Assembly (NCBI GenBank): GCA_002414205.1
Contig: DHYQ01000016.1
Location: forward strand, 8,396-25,610
Source: Gallionellaceae bacterium UBA5126
Lineage (GTDB): Bacteria; Pseudomonadota; Gammaproteobacteria; Burkholderiales; Gallionellaceae
Length of the DNA stretch: 17,215 nucleotides
Direction of reading: 5' to 3'
The notes beneath the pieces are model-generated. The model searched no databases. It had not been told where the DNA came from and saw nothing but the letters and a program-made list of their open reading frames with translations. Position numbers and translations under genes: made by a program. This document shows, piece after piece, positions 8,466 through 15,152 of the stretch (the first letter of the stretch is position 1; each line of letters opens with the position of its first letter).

Positions 8466-8699
8466 ATGGCTAAGTTACCCAAACAGCGTTTCCATCTGGT
8501 TTATTCCGTGCTGATGAGCGCGGTGATGGTGACGCTGATGACGTGCGTGGTGACCTTGGCCAATGTCGGGCTGGCGGCGGATTTTTGGGCGCGCTGGTTG
8601 CATGCGATTTTGATTGCCTATCCCATTGCCCTGCCGATTATTTATTTCCTCGCGCCGCAGGTGCGCAAGCTCACGGCGCGCTGGGTAGAAGTTCCCTGA
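8466..8699 (+). CDS. Small two-helix membrane protein, DUF2798-like
   Basis: 77 aa. Two hydrophobic segments are clear: about residues 11-35 (YSVLMSAVMVTLMTCVVTLA) and about 44-65 (WLHAILIAYPIALPIIYFLA), with basic residues at both ends, giving a likely inner-membrane hairpin. The pattern of an RFHLVYSVLMSAVMV start and a second helix ending in AYPIALPIIYFLAPQVRKL resembles DUF2798 proteins, whose function is unknown. It starts 8 nt after prlC and ends 25 nt before a strong terminator, so it is the last gene of the prlC transcript. There is only a weak Shine-Dalgarno (GCGGA), so translation may depend on prlC. Many DUF2798 genes are solitary, so the link to prlC may be only positional. Confidence 0.8.
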   Translation: MAKLPKQRFHLVYSVLMSAVMVTLMTCVVTLANVGLAADFWARWLHAILIAYPIALPIIYFLAPQVRKLTARWVEVP

Positions 8700-8724
8700 T
8701 TTTCAAAGAAAAATTCCGGCATCC

Positions 8725-8758
8725 GTGGCGGAATGCTGTTAGCATGCCGCCACTTTTT
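8725..8758 (+). terminator. Strong intrinsic terminator after prlC-DUF2798
   Basis: GTGGCGG-A-ATGCT (8725-8737), loop GTT, then AGCAT-G-CCGCCAC (8741-8753), followed directly by TTTTT (8754-8758). This gives 12 pairs with a single A/G mismatch, a triloop and a T-tract, a textbook layout. It ends only 45 nt before the cyclase start at 8803 and so separates that gene from prlC. Confidence 0.88.
8740..8745 (+). promoter_or_regulatory. Possible -10 of the diguanylate cyclase gene, inside the terminator stem
   Basis: TAGCAT (8740-8745) matches 4 of 6 positions of the -10 consensus and is followed by GCCGCC, as at the other candidate promoters here. Since the strong terminator ends at 8758 and the gene starts at 8803, a promoter must lie in or overlap the terminator if the gene is transcribed separately. 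No good -35 is seen (CGGCAT at 17 nt). Confidence 0.28.
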
Positions 8759-8802
8759 GATGCGCCGGCATGGGCGCGTTTTTTCTGAATCTGGTTGATG
8801 GC

Positions 8803-10515
8803 ATGAAATTACGGGCACGTTTTTTGTGGTTGATGGCGGGGATTTTTACCGGCTTTGTGTTGTTGGGCGGGTTGATGGCCGAGCGTCTGACCTATAACGT
8901 GAATTCGGAATGGGGGCAGCAACTGGTGCAACGCCAGGTGATGTTCGATAAATACCGCACGTTGTCGCCGCTACAAAAGGAACTTCAGTTGGCACGCAAA
9001 CTGGCCGCCGAGCCGGACATCGTGCGTATGGCGCAGGCGGAGCAGGATGGGCAGGCCCGCCGCGCCGGGGTGGCGCTGCTGGAGCAGTACCGCATGCAGT
9101 TCCGCGACCACAGCTATTTCGCCGCCTTTGCCCACAGTGGGCATTACTACTACAACGATGCCGTGGATCAGTACCGCGACCGGCAGTTGCGCTATACCCT
9201 GAGCCCGACGACGCCTGCGGACAAGTGGTTTTATGCCACCTTGGCCGATGGGCGCGATTACCAAATTAACCTCGACCCGGACGTGCATCTGAATGTCACC
9301 AAGGTTTGGATCAATGTGCTGATTTTTGGCCCGCATCATGAGGTGCTGGGGGTCATCGGCACCGGGCTGGATTTGACGGATTTTCTCAAGGAAACGGTGG
9401 GTGTGCCAGTGTCCGGGGTGCACAATGTGTTTATCAACCGCAATATGGCGATTCAGCTACATAACGATCCCAAACTGATTGATTACATGAGTGTGGCCAA
9501 AGCGGGCAGCGAGCAGATTCGGGTGGATCGTCTGCTGACCCGGAGTGAGGATAGGCGGCATTTGCAAACCATCATGCAACAGTTGCAGGGCAAGCCAGAT
9601 CGGGTGGAAACCTTTTGGGTGGAATTCGATGGTGCCCAGCATTTGTTGGGGGTGTCCTGGTTGCCGGAGCTGGGCTGGTATGACCTGACGCTGATCAATC
9701 CGCTCAGTTTGATGCTGGCTGATGATGCCTGGTTGATTTTACTGGTGTTCGCCAGTCTGTTTTTGTTGAGCTTGTTGCTGTTGGGGCAGGGGTTTCGGTG
9801 TTGGGTGTTATGGCCAATTGCGGCTTTGCAGCAGGCCGTGCGCGACGTGCACGCCGACAGACCGGTGGACGTCAGTACGTTGGCGACCCGGAGTGAGCTG
9901 GGCGAGTTGTCGCAGGCTTTTGTACACATGGCGCATGATGTGCAAGAGACGCGGCACGATCTGGAAGAAAAAGTGCGCCAGCGCACGGCGGCGTTGCAGC
10001 ACATGGCAGAAACCGACCCCCTGACCGGCTTGCTGAATCGGCGTGGTTTGCTGGAGCGGCTGGAACAGGCGCTGTCGCGCCAGGATAGGCTGGGTGAGGG
10101 GTTGGGGGTGTTGCTGCTGGATCTGGATTACTTCAAGCAGGTCAACGATGTCTACGGTCATGCGGCCGGAGATTTGACCTTGTGCGAGTTTGCCAAGGTG
10201 TTGCAGTCCACGCTACGGGAATATGACGATGCTGCGCGCTGGGGCGGCGAAGAATTTCTGGTGGTGGTGCCAGCGGCTACGCCGGCGGGTTTGCAGATGC
10301 TGGCCGAGCGTATTCGCAGTCAGGTGGCGGCGATGCAAATTCGCATTGGTTCACGGCAATTCTCCGTCACCGTGAGTGTGGGGGGGCATTTCAGCGCAGA
10401 AGCCTGCTCGGCAGACGCGTTGTTGCACGCGGCGGATGAGGCTTTGTATCGCGCCAAGTCGGCGGGACGCAATTGCGTACAAATGACGCCGCCCGCTGGT
10501 TGGGATGTCGGGTAG
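8803..10515 (+). CDS. Membrane diguanylate cyclase with a periplasmic sensor domain
   Basis: 570 aa from the ATG at 8803 (an alternative in-frame ATG at 8770 adds 11 residues; neither has a good Shine-Dalgarno, and MKLRARFLWLM gives a more normal N-terminus). Layout: TM1 at about 7-26, a periplasmic region of about 270 residues that resembles a double Cache sensor (the DKWFYATLADGRDYQINLD segment is typical), TM2 at about 310-329, a HAMP-like segment and coiled coil (335-400), then a GGDEF domain (about 402-565). The active-site signature is GGEEF at 481-485 with D440 in LDLDYF, and an inhibitory site RxxD is present (R472-D475), so the protein should make c-di-GMP and feel product inhibition. 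The ligand is unknown. A candidate PilZ-type protein lies two genes downstream. Confidence 0.9.
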   Translation: MKLRARFLWLMAGIFTGFVLLGGLMAERLTYNVNSEWGQQLVQRQVMFDKYRTLSPLQKELQLARKLAAEPDIVRMAQAEQDGQARRAGVALLEQYRMQFRDHSYFAAFAHSGHYYYNDAVDQYRDRQLRYTLSPTTPADKWFYATLADGRDYQINLDPDVHLNVTKVWINVLIFGPHHEVLGVIGTGLDLTDFLKETVGVPVSGVHNVFINRNMAIQLHNDPKLIDYMSVAKAGSEQIRVDRLLTRSEDRRHLQTIMQQLQGKPDRVETFWVEFDGAQHLLGVSWLPELGWYDLTLINPLSLMLADDAWLILLVFASLFLLSLLLLGQGFRCWVLWPIAALQQAVRDVHADRPVDVSTLATRSELGELSQAFVHMAHDVQETRHDLEEKVRQRTAALQHMAETDPLTGLLNRRGLLERLEQALSRQDRLGEGLGVLLLDLDYFKQVNDVYGHAAGDLTLCEFAKVLQSTLREYDDAARWGGEEFLVVVPAATPAGLQMLAERIRSQVAAMQIRIGSRQFSVTVSVGGHFSAEACSADALLHAADEALYRAKSAGRNCVQMTPPAGWDVG

Positions 10516-10521
10516 ATGTCG

Positions 10522-10550
10522 GGGACAGGGGGGGGCGTATCGGTTATCAT
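10522..10550 (+). promoter_or_regulatory. Candidate HIT-gene promoter with a G8 tract in the spacer
   Basis: GGGACA (10522-10527, 4 of 6 with TTGACA) and TATCAT (10545-10550, 5 of 6 with TATAAT) are separated by 17 nt, the first 8 of which are an unbroken run of G (10528-10535). The -10 is followed by GCGCCCC. It begins 7 nt after the cyclase stop. Confidence 0.45.
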
Positions 10551-10572
10551 GCGCCCCTCACGAGGGGGGGGT

Positions 10573-10986
10573 ATGGAGCATTGTGAATTGTGTCAGTCGC
10601 CGGGCGGCGTGCTGGTTTGGCGGGGCGAACGTTGTCGGGTGGTGTTGGTTGAAGAGGCAGACTATCCGGGCTATTGCCGGGTGATCTGGAACGACCACGT
10701 TGCTGAAGCCACCGATTTACCCCCCTTGGATCGCCAGCACATGATGATCGTGGTGATGAAGGTGGAGGCCGCGATACGGGCCGTGATGCACCCCGACAAG
10801 ATCAATCTGGCCAGTCTGGGCAATATGACGCCCCATCTGCACTGGCACATCATTCCGCGTTACCGGCTGGATCGACATTTTCCCCAATCCATCTGGGGGC
10901 CGCCGCAACGTGAGCCGAGGGTGAATGCACCGGATGGCTGGCAGACGCAGTTGGTGACACATTTAACCGCAGCCTTGGAGGGTTGA
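10573..10986 (+). CDS. HIT family protein (histidine triad nucleotide-binding protein)
   Basis: 137 aa. The histidine triad is HLHWHII with H88, H90 and H92, the nucleotidyl hydrolase/transferase signature. C4 and C7 (CELC) form a CxxC pair like that of zinc-binding HIT proteins, but other ligands were not identified. The open frame runs back to 10516 (MSGTGGG...), but ATG 10573 is chosen because MEHCELCQ starts like family members and a purine-rich GAGGGGGGGG run at 10562-10571 provides a very close Shine-Dalgarno. The substrate is not predictable; HIT hydrolases typically act on AMP-lysine-like or dinucleotide substrates. The stop is followed by the next ATG after one base, so the two genes probably share a transcript. 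Confidence 0.9.
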   Translation: MEHCELCQSPGGVLVWRGERCRVVLVEEADYPGYCRVIWNDHVAEATDLPPLDRQHMMIVVMKVEAAIRAVMHPDKINLASLGNMTPHLHWHIIPRYRLDRHFPQSIWGPPQREPRVNAPDGWQTQLVTHLTAALEG

Positions 10987-10987
10987 G

Positions 10988-12598
10988 ATGCTGAATTTAC
11001 CGCTCGAACCCACCGACGACCGGGCCAATCCGGTCTTTCGCAGTGTGGCGGATTGCCAACGCTGGTTGAACCAGTTGCAACTCACCAATGTGCAATTGGC
11101 GCACAGCAAGTTGCTGGTGCAATTGAATGAACTGAACCGTTTTCCCATGCGTTCCACCGAGCGGCTGGCCATCATGGAAGCCCTGCGGGAAACGCTGGAG
11201 CATGTGCAGCAAGAAGTCGCCAAAAAATTGATCGGCAAGCCGCTGCTGCTGAGCGAAGCGGAGTTCTTGATCTTCATGGGCCTGGTTCATGTTTGGCAAG
11301 GTATAGTGCTGGGCTATCAACGTTGCTTGCAGGACTACCTCAGTGGTGACCGCAGCATTGCGCCGCAAGGCGCGTTGTTGTGTCAGCGCTGTTTGCTGTA
11401 CAGCGGCCTGGAAATTTTTGAATACCTGCGCACCGGCTACGAGTTCGATGGCAACTTGTGGCATCAGTTACACAATTTGTATGCCTTTACCGAAGAACAG
11501 GATTTTCATCTCACGCCGGTGAACGACACCCTGCACCAGCGTAAAACCACCTGTAGCAATATTTACATCAAGACTTTGTTGGCGTGCGATGCCCATCCTT
11601 CGGAGCTGCGCCGCAGCCAGTTACGTTTGCTGGATGGCTGGCTGGATGAGTGGAGTCAAGAACTGGAGTTGAACCGTGCCTACAGCATCACTGCCGGGGA
11701 TGCCATGCCGCTGGCGGTGGATCTGGAAAGCCGGGACGGTTTGCGTTTGGCCCCGACAGTCTTGGACAACGACAACATCCGTTATTTGATGCTGATTCCG
11801 CTGAGCAAATTGCTGCGGGTGAAAATGATTTTGCTGGAGCAGGGCAGCAGTACGGAAAAAGTCGGTCTGGGTAAATTGCCAGACGACGGCGAGGCCTTGG
11901 AGTTGCTGACGTTTTTACATAAATGCTGGTGTGAATCGCATGTGGAGCGCAATCGCCCGTCGCGTAATGTCGGTAAGCGCATGGAAGTGTGTGACCAAAT
12001 CGAGCAGATATTCAGCGAATTGTCCGGCGGAGCATTTCAGCAACCCAATCGCATGATCACCGCCGCCAACCGCGAAGACAAGGATGATTTTGGTCAGGTG
12101 GGGGCGCCGACCGGGGACAAGCACTATCACGCCAAAACCCTGGAGCATTGGCAGGTTGAGCGGGATAGTTTGCTGGGTGGGCAATTTTTGCGGCTGGACA
12201 ATGCGGAGGCACGGCGCTTGCATCATGGTCAGCTTTTAGCCTTGCGCCTGGCGGATGAAACGTCCTTTGTGTTGGGGGTTGTGACATCGCTCAAGGTGAC
12301 CCGTATCGGTCGCTTGCAGATGGGGGTGCGTTATTTGCCGGGCAGCCCGGAGGCACTCTGGGTGCGTCATTACGGCCTGAATCAGCTCAATGAGCCGCAC
12401 AAACCGGCGTTTCTGTTGCCCGCCGTGCGCGAGCTGAATATTCCTAGTAGCCTGATTTTGCCGACACAGGTGTTTCAGGTCGGCAAGGTGCTGGAAATGT
12501 TGACCAGCAAAGGGGTCAAGGCAACCGTCAAAATGCAGTTCAGTGTGGAGCGCGGCGCCGATTACGAGCGCATCAGCTTTGAGCCAGTGCGCGTGTAG
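10988..12598 (+). CDS. Conserved hypothetical protein with a PilZ-like C-terminal region
   Basis: 536 aa with no signal peptide or membrane segment. Residues 1-230 are mostly helical (LNQLQLTNVQLAHSKLLVQL and similar). The middle part has a RNRPSRNVGKR basic patch (321-331) which could correspond to the RxxxR c-di-GMP loop. The C-terminal part (about 385-450) has the layout of a PilZ beta-barrel: HWQVERDSLLGGQFLRL, HHGQLLALRL, then VLGVVTSLK and LQMGVRYL. The second PilZ motif (D/NxSxxG) is present only in a shifted form (DSLLGG). The assignment to PilZ is therefore tentative. Similar proteins occur in betaproteobacteria as far as I recall, without a known function. GGAGGG at 10977-10982 is a good Shine-Dalgarno. 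The end overlaps the oppositely oriented phoR by 26 nt. Confidence 0.75.
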   Translation: MLNLPLEPTDDRANPVFRSVADCQRWLNQLQLTNVQLAHSKLLVQLNELNRFPMRSTERLAIMEALRETLEHVQQEVAKKLIGKPLLLSEAEFLIFMGLVHVWQGIVLGYQRCLQDYLSGDRSIAPQGALLCQRCLLYSGLEIFEYLRTGYEFDGNLWHQLHNLYAFTEEQDFHLTPVNDTLHQRKTTCSNIYIKTLLACDAHPSELRRSQLRLLDGWLDEWSQELELNRAYSITAGDAMPLAVDLESRDGLRLAPTVLDNDNIRYLMLIPLSKLLRVKMILLEQGSSTEKVGLGKLPDDGEALELLTFLHKCWCESHVERNRPSRNVGKRMEVCDQIEQIFSELSGGAFQQPNRMITAANREDKDDFGQVGAPTGDKHYHAKTLEHWQVERDSLLGGQFLRLDNAEARRLHHGQLLALRLADETSFVLGVVTSLKVTRIGRLQMGVRYLPGSPEALWVRHYGLNQLNEPHKPAFLLPAVRELNIPSSLILPTQVFQVGKVLEMLTSKGVKATVKMQFSVERGADYERISFEPVRV

Positions 12599-13898
12599 GC
12601 GTTGACGCCAGCACGCGGTGTGCGGGAAAGCGTAGGGAAAACGCGCTACCGCGCCCTTCTTCGCTCAAGATTTCTAGTTTGGCCTGGTGACGCAGGGCGA
12701 TGCGCTGCACAATTGCCAGCCCCAGGCCGGTGCCGCCGGTTTCGCGCGAACGGCTGTGCTCTACCCGGTAGAAGCGCTCGGTCAAGCGTGGGATGTCGCT
12801 GGCCGCGATGCCGATGCCATTGTCGCTGACGGTAAACAGCGGTGTGTCAGCGCGCATCTCCCAGTGCAGGGTGATTTCGCCACCTTCCGGGGTATAGCGA
12901 ACGGCATTGCTGACCAAATTGCCAAAGGCGCTGCGCAACTCTTCACGGCAGCCACGCAAGCGCAGCATCCCGCCATATTGCAGGTTCAGGGTGTGTCGTC
13001 CGCCACTCAGCAGATGACCGTCACGGTAAACCTCCTGCACCAGCGCCTCCATGTCGACTTCGCTTTCGTTGAGCGGCGTTTGCTCGTTTTCCAGGCGCGA
13101 CAAGGTCAGCAAATCTGCAACCAGATGGCCCATGCGCCGGGTTTGTTCCGCCACCAGGCGCAAGGCGTGTTGGGTTTGCTCTGGATCCAGATGTTCCATG
13201 TCCAGCAGATTTTCGACAAAACCGCCCACCACCGTCAGCGGCGTGCGCAATTCATGCGACACATTGGCCACGAAATCGCGCCGCATGGTTTCGATGCGTT
13301 CCAGTTGGGTGATGTCGCGGCTAATCAGCAAGCGCTTGTTGTCGCCGTAGCGCACCAGCTTGATGGACAGCACCTGATCGTCATTGCGATTCGGGCGTAG
13401 TACCAGCGGCTGATCAAAATGTCCGGCTTGCAGGTAGTCGATAAATTCCGGTTGGCGTACTAGGTAAGTGATGTCCTGCAAGGTGTCCTGGCGCATATTT
13501 AGGCCAAAGTGCGCTTCCGCCAGCGGGTTGCACCATTCAATGCGCTGCGCGGCATTCAAAATGGCCACGCCTTCCGGCAGCGCGGCGGTGGCTTGTTCGA
13601 TGTATTTCACTTGGGCGGCCAGCTCCTGCTTGGTGCGCTGGTGCTGCTGCATCATCTCGTACAAGCGGGAATAGGTTTCTTCCCAGAGGCCCTGACCTTC
13701 CGGCACGTTTTCCAGGCGAGCATCGCGCAACCAGCGTTCCAGTTTGAATAACTGCCAGGCGTAGCGGCCCAATAGCCAGAGCAACGCGCCTATCATCCAG
13801 ACCAGGCCGACCCGAATGGTGAACAGCCCGTATAGCAACAGGGCGAAGGTCGCATTGAGTAGTATCGGCCCGATGGCCCGCAGCCAGAATTCCCGCAT
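12573..13898 (-). CDS. phoR: Phosphate regulon sensor histidine kinase
   Basis: 441 aa. Two N-terminal membrane helices (about 8-28 and 30-48) with almost no periplasmic loop, as in PhoR. A PAS domain follows (about 100-195), then the dimerisation domain with phospho-acceptor H215 in NVSHELRTPL, then the ATPase domain with N331 in the N-box, DNGIG at 359-363 and GTGLGLAI at 389-396. The order and the gene next door (phoB, 12 nt upstream) identify it. GGAGG directly before the ATG gives a strong Shine-Dalgarno. No pstSCAB-phoU genes lie in the window. The last 26 nt overlap the end of the facing gene, so the C-terminal tail (ASTPTRALAQS) is encoded on both strands. Confidence 0.94.
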   Translation of the reverse strand: MREFWLRAIGPILLNATFALLLYGLFTIRVGLVWMIGALLWLLGRYAWQLFKLERWLRDARLENVPEGQGLWEETYSRLYEMMQQHQRTKQELAAQVKYIEQATAALPEGVAILNAAQRIEWCNPLAEAHFGLNMRQDTLQDITYLVRQPEFIDYLQAGHFDQPLVLRPNRNDDQVLSIKLVRYGDNKRLLISRDITQLERIETMRRDFVANVSHELRTPLTVVGGFVENLLDMEHLDPEQTQHALRLVAEQTRRMGHLVADLLTLSRLENEQTPLNESEVDMEALVQEVYRDGHLLSGGRHTLNLQYGGMLRLRGCREELRSAFGNLVSNAVRYTPEGGEITLHWEMRADTPLFTVSDNGIGIAASDIPRLTERFYRVEHSRSRETGGTGLGLAIVQRIALRHQAKLEILSEEGRGSAFSLRFPAHRVLASTPTRALAQS

Positions 13899-13910
13899 TT
13901 AGCCTCCTGC

Positions 13911-14603
13911 TTATTTCTCCAGACACGAAAAGCGATAACCGCTACCGCGTACCGTTTGTATCAATCCGTCTTTTTCCGCCACTTGCAAGGCCGCACGCAA
14001 ACGACGGATATGCACATCCACCGTGCGCTCTTCCACAAACACCTGCGTGCCCCACACCTGATCCAGCAATTGTGTCCGGCTATACACCCGTTCCGGGTGG
14101 GTCATGAAAAATTGTAGCAGGCGGAACTCGGTCGGGCCCAGCTCTACCAACGCACCATTGGCCATAACGCGATGCGACACCGGTGACAGCTCCAGTCCGC
14201 CCAGGCTGACCACTTCCTCCGGCATGCTGGGGATGTTGCGGCGCAATACGGCGCGGATGCGCGCCATCAATTCACGTGGCGAAAACGGCTTGGTCATGTA
14301 ATCGTCCGCGCCGGATTCCAGTCCCAGCACCTTGTCGCGCTCGTCGCCGCGTGCGGTCAGCATGATGATGGGCACATCGGCGGTACGCGGATCGGCGCGC
14401 AGTTGTTTGGCCAGCACCACGCCGCTGGTTTGCGGCAACATCCAGTCCAGCAGCACCAGATGTGGTGGCGACTTGCGGATTTGTTGCCAGGCAGCATCGG
14501 CATCGCTGGCTTTCAAGGCCGTGAAGCCCGCTTGTTGCACGTTGAAAGCCAGTAATTCAGCGATGGCCGGTTCGTCTTCAACAATCAGGATTTTTGCGTT
14601 CAT
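13911..14603 (-). CDS. phoB: Phosphate regulon response regulator
   Basis: 230 aa, OmpR/PhoB family. Receiver domain: acidic pair E9/D10, phospho-acceptor D53, T83 and K105. The C-terminal winged helix (about 130-228) contains the family block VYSRTQLLDQVWG and EERTVDVHIRRLRAAL. It is followed by phoR after 12 nt. A Pho box lies 48-66 nt upstream of its ATG, so the operon is probably autoregulated. This, with PhoR, activates genes for phosphate uptake when phosphate is low. Confidence 0.95.
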   Translation of the reverse strand: MNAKILIVEDEPAIAELLAFNVQQAGFTALKASDADAAWQQIRKSPPHLVLLDWMLPQTSGVVLAKQLRADPRTADVPIIMLTARGDERDKVLGLESGADDYMTKPFSPRELMARIRAVLRRNIPSMPEEVVSLGGLELSPVSHRVMANGALVELGPTEFRLLQFFMTHPERVYSRTQLLDQVWGTQVFVEERTVDVHIRRLRAALQVAEKDGLIQTVRGSGYRFSCLEK

Positions 14604-14651
14604 GTTCAGATTCCATTGCGGTGGTCAGGAGGTGCAGGATATGAAGGAATG

Positions 14652-14669
14652 ATGACAATTCCATGACAG
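14652..14669 (-). promoter_or_regulatory. Pho box upstream of phoB
   Basis: Read on the minus strand, CTGTCATGGAATTGTCAT consists of two 7-nt half-sites (CTGTCAT and TTGTCAT) separated by 4 nt, matching the Pho box consensus of CTGTCAT repeats at 11-nt spacing with one half-site mismatch. A -10-like TATCCT (14641-14636) follows after 10 nt, as expected when the Pho box replaces the -35. It sits between the L,D-transpeptidase stop and phoB. Confidence 0.85.
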
Positions 14670-14672
14670 TCA

Positions 14673-15152
14673 CTACGGCAAAATTTCAATGGGGGTAGGA
14701 ATGTTGACTGCCTGCCATAGCGTGTCCATATCCGCATTGCTCAGGGCGATGCAGCCCGCCGTCCAGTCGCGCTGCTGGGTGACGGCAGCGAACAGGCCAA
14801 AGCCATTCGGCTGGCCGTGTATCATGATTTGCCCGCCCGCGCTCACGCCACGCTTTTTCGCCGCCGCCAGGTCGTGCGCGTTGGGGTAGGAAATGTGAAT
14901 GGCCTTGTAAAACGAGCTGTTCGGCTTTTTGAAATCCAGCAGATAGTGCCCTTCCGGCGTCTTGCCGTCGCCCTCCTGCTGCTTGTGCCCCACCGGATTC
15001 GGCCCCAGCACCATCTTGAATTCATGCACCACTTTTCCCTGCGCCAAAATTTGCAACTTGCGCTCGGCTTTATAAACGCGCACCAAATCGGCCGTGACGG
15101 CGCTATGCGCAAAGCACAACAGGCTCAACGTGAGCGCGATTTTGCCTTTCAT
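14673..15152 (-). CDS. Secreted L,D-transpeptidase-fold (YkuD) protein
   Basis: 159 aa. A Sec signal peptide is likely at residues 1-21 (MKGKIALTLSLLCFAHSAVTA, cleavage near A21). The mature part fits a minimal YkuD catalytic domain: DGKTPEGHYLL (62-72), the IMIHG block with H112, and the active-site Cys134 in DWTAGCIALSN. YkuD enzymes use a His-Cys pair to form or break peptidoglycan cross-links or to trim the stem peptide, in the periplasm. The Cys motif has TAG where classical family members have SHG before GC. There is no peptidoglycan-binding domain. The ATG overlaps the xerC stop (ATGA) with a strong GGAGGA Shine-Dalgarno, so it is co-translated with xerC. Confidence 0.87.
   Translation of the reverse strand: MKGKIALTLSLLCFAHSAVTADLVRVYKAERKLQILAQGKVVHEFKMVLGPNPVGHKQQEGDGKTPEGHYLLDFKKPNSSFYKAIHISYPNAHDLAAAKKRGVSAGGQIMIHGQPNGFGLFAAVTQQRDWTAGCIALSNADMDTLWQAVNIPTPIEILP

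Noticed and set aside
10516..10572. Earlier start of the HIT protein at ATG 10516
   Set aside because: It would translate both G8 tracts and the promoter, giving a Gly-rich non-family extension; ATG 10573 has an adjacent Shine-Dalgarno.
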